64,000 bases of DNA from JAIYDJ01 sp031400505 (lineage in GTDB: Bacteria; Pseudomonadota; Alphaproteobacteria; Rhodobacterales; Rhodobacteraceae), in NCBI GenBank assembly GCA_031400505.1, contig JANNPZ010000040.1, forward strand, positions 1-64,000. Direction: 5' to 3'. The position numbers and the translations under genes are program-made. The first letter of the stretch is position 1. Each line of letters opens with the position of its first letter. The notes under the pieces were generated by a model. The model searched no databases. It was not told the DNA's origin and saw only the letters and a program-made list of their open reading frames with translations. Below, piece after piece: positions 35,288 through 43,784 of the stretch.

Positions 35288-35491
35288 ATGGCTGTTCCGC
35301 AGAATCGCACCACCAAATCCCGCCGCAACATGCGCCGTTCGCACGATGCGCTGGTTGCAGGAAACCCGCAAGACTGCAGCAATTGCGGCGAGTTGAAGCG
35401 CCCTCACCATGTTTGCCCGTCGTGTGGCCACTATGACGCGCGTGAAGTCGTAGCGGCAGCGACTGTCGAACTTGACGAGGACGCGGCGTAA
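35288..35491 (+). CDS. rpmF: Ribosomal protein bL32
   Basis: 67 residues starting MAVPQNRTTKSRRNMRRSH, the conserved L32 N-terminus. A four-cysteine zinc ribbon is kept (C-x2-C at CSNC and CPSC), so this is the zinc-binding form. GAGG precedes ATG 35288. Followed closely by plsX, the usual L32-lipid-synthesis linkage. Confidence 0.97.
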   Translation: MAVPQNRTTKSRRNMRRSHDALVAGNPQDCSNCGELKRPHHVCPSCGHYDAREVVAAATVELDEDAA

Positions 35492-35519
35492 GCCGCCGCC
35501 CTTTGCGCGGGTCGGACCT

Positions 35520-36620
35520 GTGTCCAGCGGACAAGACACGCAGACAACAGCGACCGCCCATCGCATTGTGATATCCGTAGATGCGATGGGTTCTGATCGC
35601 GGCCCATCCGCCGTTGTTGCCGGCATGGTTTTGTCGGCGCGCGCCAACCCGGCGATAGCCTTTATCCTGCACGGAGACGAAGCGGTCTTGCGGCCAGCGG
35701 TCGAGCGTCGGCGCGAGTTGCGCGGACGCTGCACGATCCGCCACGCCGCACGGGTTGTCACCATGCATGACAAACCCAGCCAGGTGATGTGGCATGGCGA
35801 AGGCACCTCGATGTGGGGTGCCGTTGACAGCGTCAAGAATGGCGAGGCGACGGTCGCGGTCAGTTGTGGCAACACCGGCGCCCTGATGGCTTTGGCAATG
35901 ATCCGGCTGCGCAAGTTGCCAGGGATCAATCGCCCGGCCATTGCCTGCCTGTGGCCAAGCCGAAATCCTGGTGGTTTCAACCTGATGCTGGATGTGGGTG
36001 CCGACGTGAAGGCAGATGCCGCCGACCTGTTGCAGTTTGCCCTGATGGGAGCGTCTTATGCCCGCAACGGCTTGAACCTGTCGCGCCCGCGGGTCGGGTT
36101 GTTGAACGTCGGCACAGAAGAACATAAAGGCCGGGCCGAGTTGAAACTGGCCCATGATTTGCTTGGCGCGGCCACGCAGGCCGGGGACTATGACTATGTC
36201 GGCTTTGTCGAAGGCGGTGACATTCCTTCGGCCCGGGTGGATGTGATCGTGACCGATGGCTTTACCGGCAACATCGCGCTGAAAACCGGCGAAGGAACCG
36301 CCAAGCTGATCTCTGATTTTCTGAAAGAGGCCTACAACGCGACCTTCTTGTCAAAATTCGCAGCCCTTCTTGCCTATACGTCTTTGAAACGCCTGCAAAA
36401 GCGCATTGATCCACGCCGGGTCAATGGTGGGGTGTTCCTTGGGTTGAACGGCACAGTGGTGAAATCCCACGGTTCCGCCGATGCAACCGGGGTGTCCGCC
36501 GCGATCAAGCTTGCGTTTCAATTGGCACAATCCGGGTTTCAGGAACGCCTTGCTGCACGGGTTGCACAAGCAGGTCGGGCAGGGCAGGATGCCATCGCCG
36601 AAGGGGTGGTGACCGAATGA
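35520..36620 (+). CDS. plsX: Phosphate acyltransferase PlsX
   Basis: 366 residues from GTG 35520. PlsX converts acyl-ACP to acyl-phosphate for the first acylation of glycerol 3-phosphate. The core begins ISVDAMGSDRGP (a serine where many have glycine), with VSCGNTGALMA, RLRKLPGINRPAI, LLNVGTEEHKG and VDVIVTDGFTGNI. The start is uncertain: TTG 35472 overlaps rpmF, and no candidate has a good ribosome site. Its stop overlaps the fabH start (ATGA). Confidence 0.93.
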   Translation: MSSGQDTQTTATAHRIVISVDAMGSDRGPSAVVAGMVLSARANPAIAFILHGDEAVLRPAVERRRELRGRCTIRHAARVVTMHDKPSQVMWHGEGTSMWGAVDSVKNGEATVAVSCGNTGALMALAMIRLRKLPGINRPAIACLWPSRNPGGFNLMLDVGADVKADAADLLQFALMGASYARNGLNLSRPRVGLLNVGTEEHKGRAELKLAHDLLGAATQAGDYDYVGFVEGGDIPSARVDVIVTDGFTGNIALKTGEGTAKLISDFLKEAYNATFLSKFAALLAYTSLKRLQKRIDPRRVNGGVFLGLNGTVVKSHGSADATGVSAAIKLAFQLAQSGFQERLAARVAQAGRAGQDAIAEGVVTE

Positions 36621-37588
36621 CAATACGCGCCGTGGTCAGGGGCGTCGGGCACTATCTGCCCGACCGCATCGTGCCGAATTCCGAATTGGAAAAGCTGGTT
36701 GCAACCACTGATGAATGGATCAGGGCACGCTCGGGCATAGAGAAGAGGCACTTCGCGGCTGCAGGACAGATGACGTCCGATCTCGCGACGCGTGCAGCCA
36801 AGGCGGCAATCGCCGCGGCCGGCATGCCGGCCGACGATCTGGATGCGATCATCGTGGCAACCTCGACGGCGGATTTCACCTTTCCGTCCGTTGCCACGAT
36901 GGTTCAGGCCGAACTGGGAATGACCCGGGGGTTTGCCTTTGATGTGCAGGCGGTCTGTGCGGGCTTTGTCTATGCGCTGGCAAATGCCAACGCGCTGATC
37001 CAGTCGGGTCAGGCACAGCGCGTATTAGTCATCGGGGCGGAAACCTTCAGCCGCCTGATGGACTGGACCGACCGCACGACGTGTGTCCTGTTTGGCGACG
37101 GCGCGGGTGCGCTGGTGCTTGAGGGCGTGGAAAGTGCCGGCGAACCGTCGGACCGTGGCATCCTTGCGACCGATTTGCACAGCGACGGGCGCTATCGCGA
37201 CCTGCTGTTTGTCGATGGCGGCACGTCCAGCGGAAAGACGGGGCACTTGCGGATGCAAGGGAAGGAAGTTTTTCGCCATGCGATTGAAAAACTTGCCGAA
37301 ACTGCACATGCGGCATTGCAGAAGGCCAAACTTTCTGCCGAAGATGTGACGTGGATTGTGCCACATCAGGCCAATATCAGGATCATCGAAGGCACCGCCA
37401 AGCGGATGCATGTTGAAATGGATCGCGTCGTGGTGACTGTTCAGGACCACGGCAACACCTCCGCTGCATCGATCCCGCTGGCACTTTCTGTGGGTGTAGA
37501 ACGCGGGCAGATCAAACAGGGTGATCTTTTGGTAACCGAAGCAATCGGTGGCGGGCTGGCCTGGGGATCAGTGGTTCTGCGCTGGTAA
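36617..37588 (+). CDS. fabH: Beta-ketoacyl-ACP synthase III
   Basis: 323 residues. Starts fatty acid synthesis by condensing acetyl-CoA with malonyl-ACP. Catalytic triad C114 (QAVCAGF), H250 (VPHQANIRI) and N280 (DHGNTSA); SGIEKRH substrate-binding loop near 39-45. Translation is coupled to plsX by a 4-nt overlap, so acyl-chain initiation and phospholipid entry are co-expressed. Confidence 0.97.
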   Translation: MTIRAVVRGVGHYLPDRIVPNSELEKLVATTDEWIRARSGIEKRHFAAAGQMTSDLATRAAKAAIAAAGMPADDLDAIIVATSTADFTFPSVATMVQAELGMTRGFAFDVQAVCAGFVYALANANALIQSGQAQRVLVIGAETFSRLMDWTDRTTCVLFGDGAGALVLEGVESAGEPSDRGILATDLHSDGRYRDLLFVDGGTSSGKTGHLRMQGKEVFRHAIEKLAETAHAALQKAKLSAEDVTWIVPHQANIRIIEGTAKRMHVEMDRVVVTVQDHGNTSAASIPLALSVGVERGQIKQGDLLVTEAIGGGLAWGSVVLRW

Positions 37589-37674
37589 GATCGACTGCGA
37601 AGAAGCCGGTCCAAGCCACTGATATTGACTCGTTTATTCATCCCGCGCATGCTGCAGGAAAATGGGGGACGAAG

Positions 37675-37977
37675 ATGAGTGAAAAGACACTGACGCGCAT
37701 GGATTTGTCCGAGGCAGTTTTCCGAGAGGTCGGTTTGTCGCGAAATGAATCCGCACAACTCGTCGAGCAGGTTCTGCAACATCTGTCGGATGCTTTGGCA
37801 AGCGGCGAGACGGTCAAGATATCGTCTTTCGGCACTTTTTCAGTGCGCGCGAAATCGGCCCGCATTGGTCGCAACCCCAAGACAGGCGACGAGGTTCCGA
37901 TCAGCCCGCGCCGTGTGTTGACCTTTCGACCGTCGCATCTGATGAAAGATCGCGTCGCAGTGAGCAAGAAACACTAA
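37675..37977 (+). CDS. ihfA: Integration host factor subunit alpha
   Basis: 100 residues, HU/IHF fold. The KISSFGTFSVRAKSARIGRNP body and the RNPKTG loop reaching into the DNA minor groove are present; ETVKISSFG is typical of the alpha chain. Bends DNA as a heterodimer with IhfB. 86 bp separate it from fabH, with a TTGACT -35-like hexamer, so it probably has its own promoter. Confidence 0.93.
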   Translation: MSEKTLTRMDLSEAVFREVGLSRNESAQLVEQVLQHLSDALASGETVKISSFGTFSVRAKSARIGRNPKTGDEVPISPRRVLTFRPSHLMKDRVAVSKKH

Positions 37978-37990
37978 GGCCTGAACGCGG

Positions 37991-38854
37991 ATGGACAAGT
38001 CGCCAGAAGCCTTCCGCACGATCAGCGAAGTGGCGGAAGCCCTTGAGACGCCTGCGCATGTCTTGCGATTTTGGGAAAGCCGGTTTCCACAGATCCGTCC
38101 CGTCAAACGTGCTGGCGGACGGCGGTACTATCGCCCTACAGACATCGCCTTGCTGACAGGGATAAAGCGACTGCTTCACGACGAAGGTTTGACCATTCGC
38201 GGCGTGCAGAAAATTCTTCGGGAACAAGGTGTTCGTCACGTCGCGGGCCTGACGGGGACGCCAGAGGGCAATCCGGATGTCGTCGATGCTCATGCAGCAC
38301 TGGAAGATGCCCTTACGGAAGGGCTTGGCGCAGAACCACAGCGCGCCGACATTAACATCTCTGTCGCCGAGGTGGAAACGGCGCAGGTCTTTGCGCTGGA
38401 AACTGCATTGCGCAAGGTTTCGCAAGATGCAGCGCTAAAGACGGCAGATTTGTTCGACATCTTGGTTGGCACGGGTGGTGCGTCTGCCCCCCTGTCGGCA
38501 AGTTCGCCCGAAACCCCAAAGCCGTTTGGCGTGGGGCAAAGCGCCCCCGATAGTGCCCGGCAAGACGGGCATCCGGTAGCTGCAGACCAAAACGATCCAG
38601 AACCAGAGCTTGCCAGCCTTGCAAGGCAAACCGCGCCGGTTCCGCCCGAACCAATTCTGGTAGCGCCCGCTTTGCCGACACAGACCTACCAAACAGAGGC
38701 AGCGCCGGCACAGTCCTGGGCAGCTTTGCTGCGCGCCCTGCCTGCGAAGATGGATGACGACCTGCTCGGGGCGTTGCAGTCGCTTCGGGATCGGATCGCG
38801 GCGCATCGTGACCGCTTGATCATGGCTGCCGATTCAAGCGGCAATCGGGGCTAG
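37991..38854 (+). CDS. MerR-family transcriptional regulator
   Basis: 287 residues. The MerR winged HTH (about 9-75: FRTISEVAEALETPAHVLRF, then RAGGRRYYRPTDI) is followed by a long, proline- and alanine-rich linker and a short C-terminal helix (SLRDRIAAHRDRL). There are no effector-binding cysteines of metal sensors and no known ligand domain, so the signal is unknown. It follows ihfA by 13 nt and shares its transcript; the same pair occurs in many alphaproteobacteria. Confidence 0.85.
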   Translation: MDKSPEAFRTISEVAEALETPAHVLRFWESRFPQIRPVKRAGGRRYYRPTDIALLTGIKRLLHDEGLTIRGVQKILREQGVRHVAGLTGTPEGNPDVVDAHAALEDALTEGLGAEPQRADINISVAEVETAQVFALETALRKVSQDAALKTADLFDILVGTGGASAPLSASSPETPKPFGVGQSAPDSARQDGHPVAADQNDPEPELASLARQTAPVPPEPILVAPALPTQTYQTEAAPAQSWAALLRALPAKMDDDLLGALQSLRDRIAAHRDRLIMAADSSGNRG

Positions 38855-38910
38855 GGCGATGCGCTTTCGTGCTTGCTCCCAACCGGATAATCGTTATGTA
38901 TCGCTGTTGT

Positions 38911-38988
38911 CGGGCCGTAGCGCAGCCTGGTTAGCGCGTCCGTCTGGGGGGCGGAAGGTCGAGAGTTCGAATCTCTCCGGCCCGACCA
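38911..38988 (+). tRNA. tRNA-Pro (anticodon GGG)
   Basis: A complete cloverleaf: acceptor CGGGCCG/CGGCCCG (7 bp), D-arm GCGC/GCGC, anticodon stem TCCGT/GCGGA with loop CTGGGGG giving anticodon GGG, T-arm GAGAG-TTCGAAT-CTCTC, discriminator A and encoded CCA. Directly followed by a hairpin with a T-rich tail. No direct copy of its 3' end or integrase gene was seen, so it does not look occupied as an attachment site. Confidence 0.96.
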
Positions 38989-38998
38989 AAATCGAAAC

Positions 38999-39036
38999 CG
39001 TCCGCCGACTGCGAGGCTGCGCGGACGTTTTCGTTT
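38999..39036 (+). terminator. Intrinsic terminator after tRNA-Pro
   Basis: CGTCCGC and GCGGACG (7 bp) flank a 15-nt loop, followed by TTTTCGTTTT. It starts 10 nt after the tRNA CCA end and lies just before the dCTP-deaminase-like gene, so that gene needs its own promoter or read-through. Confidence 0.75.
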
Positions 39037-39049
39037 TCGGATCAGTGCA

Positions 39050-40120
39050 TTGACCGGAGTATTGCCTGGCCAGACGCTGCAAAGGCTGATTGCAACCGGG
39101 GTCATTTCTGCGGTCGTGCCGATCGGGGTGGGTCAGGTGCAGCCGGCCAGCCTGGACCTGCGTCTTGGCATGGTCGCCTACAGGGTGCGGGCGTCCTTTC
39201 TGGCCGGAGAGGGGCGCTCTGTCGCAGACCGGTTGGCTGAATTCGAGATGCACAGGGTCGACCTGACCGACGGCGCAGTTCTGGAAAAGGGATGCGTCTA
39301 CGTCATTCCGCTGATGGAACGGCTGGCCCTGCCCCAAGGACTGACCGCGGTTGCCAATGCGAAATCGTCTACCGGACGACTGGATTTGCTGACCCGGACG
39401 ATTTGTGATGACGGCGTGGAGTTTGACCGCATTGCCGCCGGTTATGCCGGGCCCTTGTACGCAGAGGTTTGCCCAAGAAGCTTCTCGGTTCTGGTCCGGG
39501 CTGGGCAAAGGCTGAATCAGATCCGGTTTCGCGACGGCCAAGCGGTGCTGTCGGATATCGACCTTGCCGCATTGCATGCCGCCGACCCGCTGGTGGACGG
39601 GGTGCCCGTCATCTCGGATGGTCTGGGGTTTTCGGTCGATCTGCGACCGGCGATTGGCGATCTGCTGGGGTACCGCGCTAAGCCGCATACCGGGGTGATC
39701 GACCTTGAACGGATCGGCCACTATCCGGCGCGCGACTTCTGGGAGGAAATCCGGTCAGGCGACGGTCAGATCATTCTTGATCCCGGCGCATTCTACATTC
39801 TCGTCAGCCGTGAGGCCGTCACCATCCCCCCCGATTATGCGGCAGAAATGGCCCCCTACCTCGCGATGGTCGGAGAGTTTCGGGTACATTATGCTGGCTT
39901 CTTTGACCCTGGATTCGGTCACTCTGCGGCAGGGGGCGCTGGGTCGCGTGGAGTGTTGGAAGTTCGCTGCCACGAGGCACCCTTTGTGCTGGAGCATGGG
40001 CAGGTTGTTGGACGCCTGGTTTATGAACGTATGGCCGCGCGACCCGAGACATTGTACGGCGCGGGGATTTCGTCAAGCTATCAGGGGCAGGGTTTGAAGC
40101 TGGCCAAGCAGTTTCGCTGA
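39050..40120 (+). CDS. dCTP-deaminase-like protein, double length
   Basis: 356 residues, about twice the usual Dcd. The N-terminal half has QPASLDLRLG and the dCTP-deaminase/dUTPase-fold core ANAKSSTGRLDLLTRTICDD, with VEVCPRS-type structure after it. The C-terminal half repeats the beta fold (ILDPGAFYILVSREAVTIPP, then RVHYAGFFDPGFG). Dcd converts dCTP to dUTP for dTMP synthesis; relatives of this length occur in alphaproteobacteria. The start is TTG 39050 and no ATG is available. It is unclear whether both halves are catalytic. Confidence 0.85.
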   Translation: MTGVLPGQTLQRLIATGVISAVVPIGVGQVQPASLDLRLGMVAYRVRASFLAGEGRSVADRLAEFEMHRVDLTDGAVLEKGCVYVIPLMERLALPQGLTAVANAKSSTGRLDLLTRTICDDGVEFDRIAAGYAGPLYAEVCPRSFSVLVRAGQRLNQIRFRDGQAVLSDIDLAALHAADPLVDGVPVISDGLGFSVDLRPAIGDLLGYRAKPHTGVIDLERIGHYPARDFWEEIRSGDGQIILDPGAFYILVSREAVTIPPDYAAEMAPYLAMVGEFRVHYAGFFDPGFGHSAAGGAGSRGVLEVRCHEAPFVLEHGQVVGRLVYERMAARPETLYGAGISSSYQGQGLKLAKQFR

Positions 40121-40162
40121 TTTACGAATAGCCGTTCGCAAATATTCGGGCGGCACCCAGCA

Positions 40163-40390
40163 CTACAGCTTTCGTAGCAGCCTGGCCGCCTTTCGCGCGC
40201 GCTTGGCTTCCCGGGCAGCGGCTTGTGTCTGTTCCTGACCCCGCGCAGATGTCGAGGACAACTGGGATGAACCCGCCTTGTTTGGACCTGCCATTCGCGA
40301 GAACTGGTTGATCGCGGCGGTCACCCCGCCATTCACGACACGGCGCAGCAGTTGATTGATGATCATCTGAATGATGCGGTTCATATTCAT
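40163..40390 (-). CDS. Small basic protein, unknown
   Basis: 75 residues. An amphipathic start (MNMNRIIQMIINQLLRRVV) is followed by a low-complexity middle (SSQLSSTSARGQEQTQ) and a strongly basic tail (AREAKRARKAARLLRKL). It ends the minus-strand scpB cluster, 9 nt after the scpB stop. It might bind membranes or nucleic acid; no family is recognised. Confidence 0.55.
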   Translation of the reverse strand: MNMNRIIQMIINQLLRRVVNGGVTAAINQFSRMAGPNKAGSSQLSSTSARGQEQTQAAAREAKRARKAARLLRKL

Positions 40391-40399
40391 GAGTTGCTC

Positions 40400-41035
40400 C
40401 TAGTCCTCAAAGAGTTCACTTTGACCGGTTTCGACGTCGTCTTCGTCATCGATTGACGCGCTGGGAACAGGGCGATTGTCCAGCAATCCCGCGGCGCGCA
40501 ATTCTTTCAGGCCGGGCAGATCGCGGGCGGATTCCAGACCGAAATGGTCCAGAAAGCGTTCCGTCACGACAAAGGTTACCGGGCGTCCAGGCGTCATACG
40601 CCGACGGCCAAATCTGATCCAGTCAAGCTCAATCAATTGATCGACGGTGCCACGACTGACCGCAACCCCCCGAATTTCCTCGATTTCCATCCGCGTCACC
40701 GGTTGGTGGTAGGCCACGATCGCCAGCGTTTCAATTGCGGCGCGGGACAGTTTGCGGGTTTCCTGCACCTCTTTGTGCATCAGATGCCCAAGGTCGGCGG
40801 CGGTCCGGAAAGCAAAGCCCGCGCCCACCTTGACAAGGTTGATCCCCCGCCCGGTATAGCGTCGGCGCAGCACTACAAGCGCCTCTGCAGGGTCGCACCC
40901 ATGCGGCAGGCGCGCGAGGATTTCGACCAGGCTGACCGGTTCGGCGGACGCAAACAGAATTGCTTCCACCATCCGCTCTTGCTCGGCCAACGGCGGGGCC
41001 TCAAACAGCGACTTCTCGATCGGCTCCCCGCTCAT
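40400..41035 (-). CDS. scpB: Segregation and condensation protein B
   Basis: 211 residues, two winged-helix units (about 20-95 and 95-175: AILFASAEPVSLVEIL, KLSRAAIETLAIVAYHQP, RGTVDQLIELDWI), the ScpB fold. Partner of ScpA and SMC in chromosome condensation. Start ATG 41035 overlaps the scpA stop (ATGA). Confidence 0.94.
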   Translation of the reverse strand: MSGEPIEKSLFEAPPLAEQERMVEAILFASAEPVSLVEILARLPHGCDPAEALVVLRRRYTGRGINLVKVGAGFAFRTAADLGHLMHKEVQETRKLSRAAIETLAIVAYHQPVTRMEIEEIRGVAVSRGTVDQLIELDWIRFGRRRMTPGRPVTFVVTERFLDHFGLESARDLPGLKELRAAGLLDNRPVPSASIDDEDDVETGQSELFED

Positions 41036-41811
41036 GGATCGTGCCGCTTGCGCAACTGGATCGCGGAAAATGCATCTGATTGGCGCAGCGTGATCTGACC
41101 CGCTTTGACCAGTTCCAGCGCGGCGGCAAAGTGGGCAGCCGTGGCAGAGCGTCGACGGTTCGGCGATCCATCCCAACCCCCGGGCAGAAAGCTCGCAAGG
41201 TCGGTCCAGGTTGCGGCTAAGCCGATCAAACCCCGCATCCTGTCCAGCGCCTGTTCCATTGTGAACACATGGTCACGATCAAAGGCGTAGGGACGAAACT
41301 CATCGCGCGTACGAATCCGGGCATAGGCGCGCATCAGGTCCAGTAGTGTAACGCTATAGCTGATGTTGCGGCGTCGCGTTACATCCTCGGGCAAGCCGCG
41401 AGCAAATATCTGCTGACCAAGTCTGTCGCGGGCCATCAGTCGGGCGGCGGCATCGCGCATTGCGGCCAGCCTTTCCAACTGGAAGGCAAGATGCACCGCG
41501 AGGTCCTCGGCACTTGGTCCTGGATCGCGCGGATCGGGCGGCAAAAGCAAGCGCGACTTCAGATAGGCAAGCCAGGCCGCCATCACCAGATAGTCGGCGG
41601 CAAGCTCGATGCGCAGGGCGCGGGCCTGTTCGATAAAGCCAAGATACTGATCGGCAAGATCGCGGACCGAAATCCGGCGCAGGTCAACTTTCTGGCTGCG
41701 CGACAACGAAAGCAGCAGGTCGAGCGGACCTTCGAACCCCGCCACGTCAACGTGCAACACCCCTGCCGACAGTCGGTCATCGCGGGACCAGTCATCGGTC
41801 GGATCAGGCAT
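41032..41811 (-). CDS. scpA: Segregation and condensation protein A
   Basis: 259 residues. Kleisin: the N-terminal SMC-binding FEGPLDLLLSLSRSQKVDL and helix LADQYLGFIEQAR, a coiled middle, and a C-terminal winged helix (AAHFAAALELVKAGQITLRQ). Start ATG 41811 overlaps the nagZ stop by 8 nt; the 80-codon upstream extension is antisense nonsense. Bridges the SMC heads with ScpB. Confidence 0.93.
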   Translation of the reverse strand: MPDPTDDWSRDDRLSAGVLHVDVAGFEGPLDLLLSLSRSQKVDLRRISVRDLADQYLGFIEQARALRIELAADYLVMAAWLAYLKSRLLLPPDPRDPGPSAEDLAVHLAFQLERLAAMRDAAARLMARDRLGQQIFARGLPEDVTRRRNISYSVTLLDLMRAYARIRTRDEFRPYAFDRDHVFTMEQALDRMRGLIGLAATWTDLASFLPGGWDGSPNRRRSATAAHFAAALELVKAGQITLRQSDAFSAIQLRKRHDP

Positions 41812-42820
41812 GGGACAGTCCCGGCAAAAGGGCTGCGAGTTCGGCCTGCCAGCGCGCCACATCAAGATCGGGGGTCTGGATGCGTCGGGCCAGTGCCGCC
41901 ATGGCCCGGCTTTGTGTTGCAACCGGCATATCGCCTGCGGCCGTGGCGACGGCCTGCATTTCGGCCATCTCGCCACTGCAATGCAACGCAAGATCGCACC
42001 CTGCGGCCAGCGACCGCGCCGTCCTTTCGGAAAGCGAGCCAGACAGCGCATGCATGTTCAGATCATCTGTCATCAGCAATCCGCCAAACCCGATGTCGCG
42101 CCGGATCACCTTGATCATTTCAGACGATTGCGTGGCGGGATGAACCGGATCATGGGCCGTGAAGACCAGATGCGCCGTCATCGCCAATGGCAAATCGGAC
42201 AAGGCCCGAAACGGCGCAAAATCAGTTGCGGCCAGTGTTTCGGCATCCGCAGTAACCCGCGGCAGGTCTTCATGTGTGTCAACCGCAGACCGGCCATGGC
42301 CGGGCAAATGTTTGATCACCGGCAAAACTCCGCCGGCAAGATGGGCGTCGGCCACGGCGCGGGCAATCTTGGCAACCGCAGCCGGGTCTTCGCCATAGCA
42401 GCGGTTGCGAAGGAACGGATGCGTCGCGGGTGTGATCACGTCGGCGCAGGGCGCACAGTTGCCATCAATGCCGACGGCGCGCAGTTCGGCTGCGATCAGA
42501 CGATAGCGCAGGGCCATTGCCGACGCGGCCTGTGATCCTGCAGCCTGCACCAGATCGAGAGGTGGCAGCCATTCACGCCAATGCGGGCTGCGCAGACGTT
42601 GTACGCGACCGCCTTCCTGATCGACAAAGATCGGCGCATCGCGGGCGACGGCATTGCGCAAGTCAGCCGCCAGGCGCGACACCTGTTCAGGTGTTTCGAT
42701 GTTGCGGGCGAACAGGATAAAGCCGAACGGATCAAAGTCCCGAAAGAATGCAGCCTCGTCAGCCAGCAGCGCAGGCCCGAAACAGCCAAGGATTGCTGCC
42801 CCACGCCCACTGGCGGTCAT
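41804..42820 (-). CDS. nagZ: Beta-N-acetylhexosaminidase
   Basis: 338 residues, glycoside hydrolase family 3, cytoplasmic. Cleaves GlcNAc from anhydro-muropeptides during cell-wall recycling. VDQEGGRVQRL (66-76), KHLPGHG with the general acid/base histidine, and the nucleophile aspartate in LLMTDDLNM are intact. Its ATG overlaps the stop of the SPOR gene by 4 nt; the argS-SPOR-nagZ-scpAB order is common in Rhodobacteraceae. Confidence 0.96.
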   Translation of the reverse strand: MTASGRGAAILGCFGPALLADEAAFFRDFDPFGFILFARNIETPEQVSRLAADLRNAVARDAPIFVDQEGGRVQRLRSPHWREWLPPLDLVQAAGSQAASAMALRYRLIAAELRAVGIDGNCAPCADVITPATHPFLRNRCYGEDPAAVAKIARAVADAHLAGGVLPVIKHLPGHGRSAVDTHEDLPRVTADAETLAATDFAPFRALSDLPLAMTAHLVFTAHDPVHPATQSSEMIKVIRRDIGFGGLLMTDDLNMHALSGSLSERTARSLAAGCDLALHCSGEMAEMQAVATAAGDMPVATQSRAMAALARRIQTPDLDVARWQAELAALLPGLSHA

Positions 42821-43704
42821 CTGTGCAATGCCGGAATGCAGGTCGCGTTTTCGGCCACCAGATGCGTGCAGAACGCCCGTGCGGCGTCTTCATCGGCAAA
42901 GCCGTGGGCCCGCAAGCGGTAAAAGGTGCGTCCGCCACTTTGTGCGGCCTGGATGACAACAGATTTGTCCGCCATCCGTTCGCCAAAAAACGCCTGTAGC
43001 CTTGCCCATTCAGCCCGCGCACCAGCGGCATCGTCAAATGCCCCGAGTTGTACCAGCCGTGTTCCGATTTTAAGCGTAGCCGGGTCAATTTCGGCAGGGG
43101 TCGCGCGCGCATCTGCGGTCGGCGTCGTTTCTGCCGCCGACGTATCGGAGAAGACAGCAGGACGCGGTTTTGGGCGCAGCGACGGCGCTGCAACCAGATC
43201 AACCGTTGGCTCTGCCCCTTCTGCCAGCGCGTCAGCCAGCGCCAACGCAACAGCGGCGTCGGTACCAAAATTGCCGATCTGGTCCGATGCATCCAACGGC
43301 TCGATCAAGGACGGACCGGTCGCGAACTGGTCTTTCGACACCGGCGCAGCACCCGTCAGGCCCGCAGCGTCTTCGGCGGCCAATCCCACCGGCGCAGGCG
43401 CCAGCAGCACCTTGTCCGGCATCGACGCGGCCATGCCGACGGCTGCCACCGCATTGACCGACAGCCCCTGATGCGAGGCTTGCTCGCCCCCGGGGGCCAC
43501 TGGCATTTCGCGCATCGCACCAGCCTGCGCCCGTATCACCGGAACACCGTTGACATCGCGTACCGCCAGTTTGTAGCCCCACACGCCCAACCCGATCACA
43601 AGGGCGATCGAGCATGTCGCACCTGCAATGTTGACCAGTCGAGAGATTTGCATCTGACGCGGTGCAGCACCTGCATCAAAGTGATCGAAGTTCATTTCCG
43701 CCAT
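42817..43704 (-). CDS. SPOR-domain membrane protein
   Basis: 295 residues. A short cytoplasmic N-terminus, one membrane helix (about 20-44: NIAGATCSIALVIGLGVWGY), a long alanine/proline-rich periplasmic linker, and a C-terminal SPOR domain (about 218-293: RLVQLGAFDDAAGARAEW, then GRTFYRLRAHGF). SPOR domains bind denuded peptidoglycan at division sites. ATG 43704 has GGGG 7 nt upstream; ATG 43710 is the alternative. Between argS and nagZ. Confidence 0.87.
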   Translation of the reverse strand: MAEMNFDHFDAGAAPRQMQISRLVNIAGATCSIALVIGLGVWGYKLAVRDVNGVPVIRAQAGAMREMPVAPGGEQASHQGLSVNAVAAVGMAASMPDKVLLAPAPVGLAAEDAAGLTGAAPVSKDQFATGPSLIEPLDASDQIGNFGTDAAVALALADALAEGAEPTVDLVAAPSLRPKPRPAVFSDTSAAETTPTADARATPAEIDPATLKIGTRLVQLGAFDDAAGARAEWARLQAFFGERMADKSVVIQAAQSGGRTFYRLRAHGFADEDAARAFCTHLVAENATCIPALHR

Positions 43705-43784
43705 CGTCATGCCCCATTTCGCGCAGGGCGATACATGCCACCCCGTGTCAATTGACTGCTCGTGATCCGCCGGGGCGCGTTTGG

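Noticed and set aside
38911..38988. tRNA-Pro as an occupied integration site
   Set aside because: No integrase, no direct repeat of the tRNA 3' end, and core genes on both sides.
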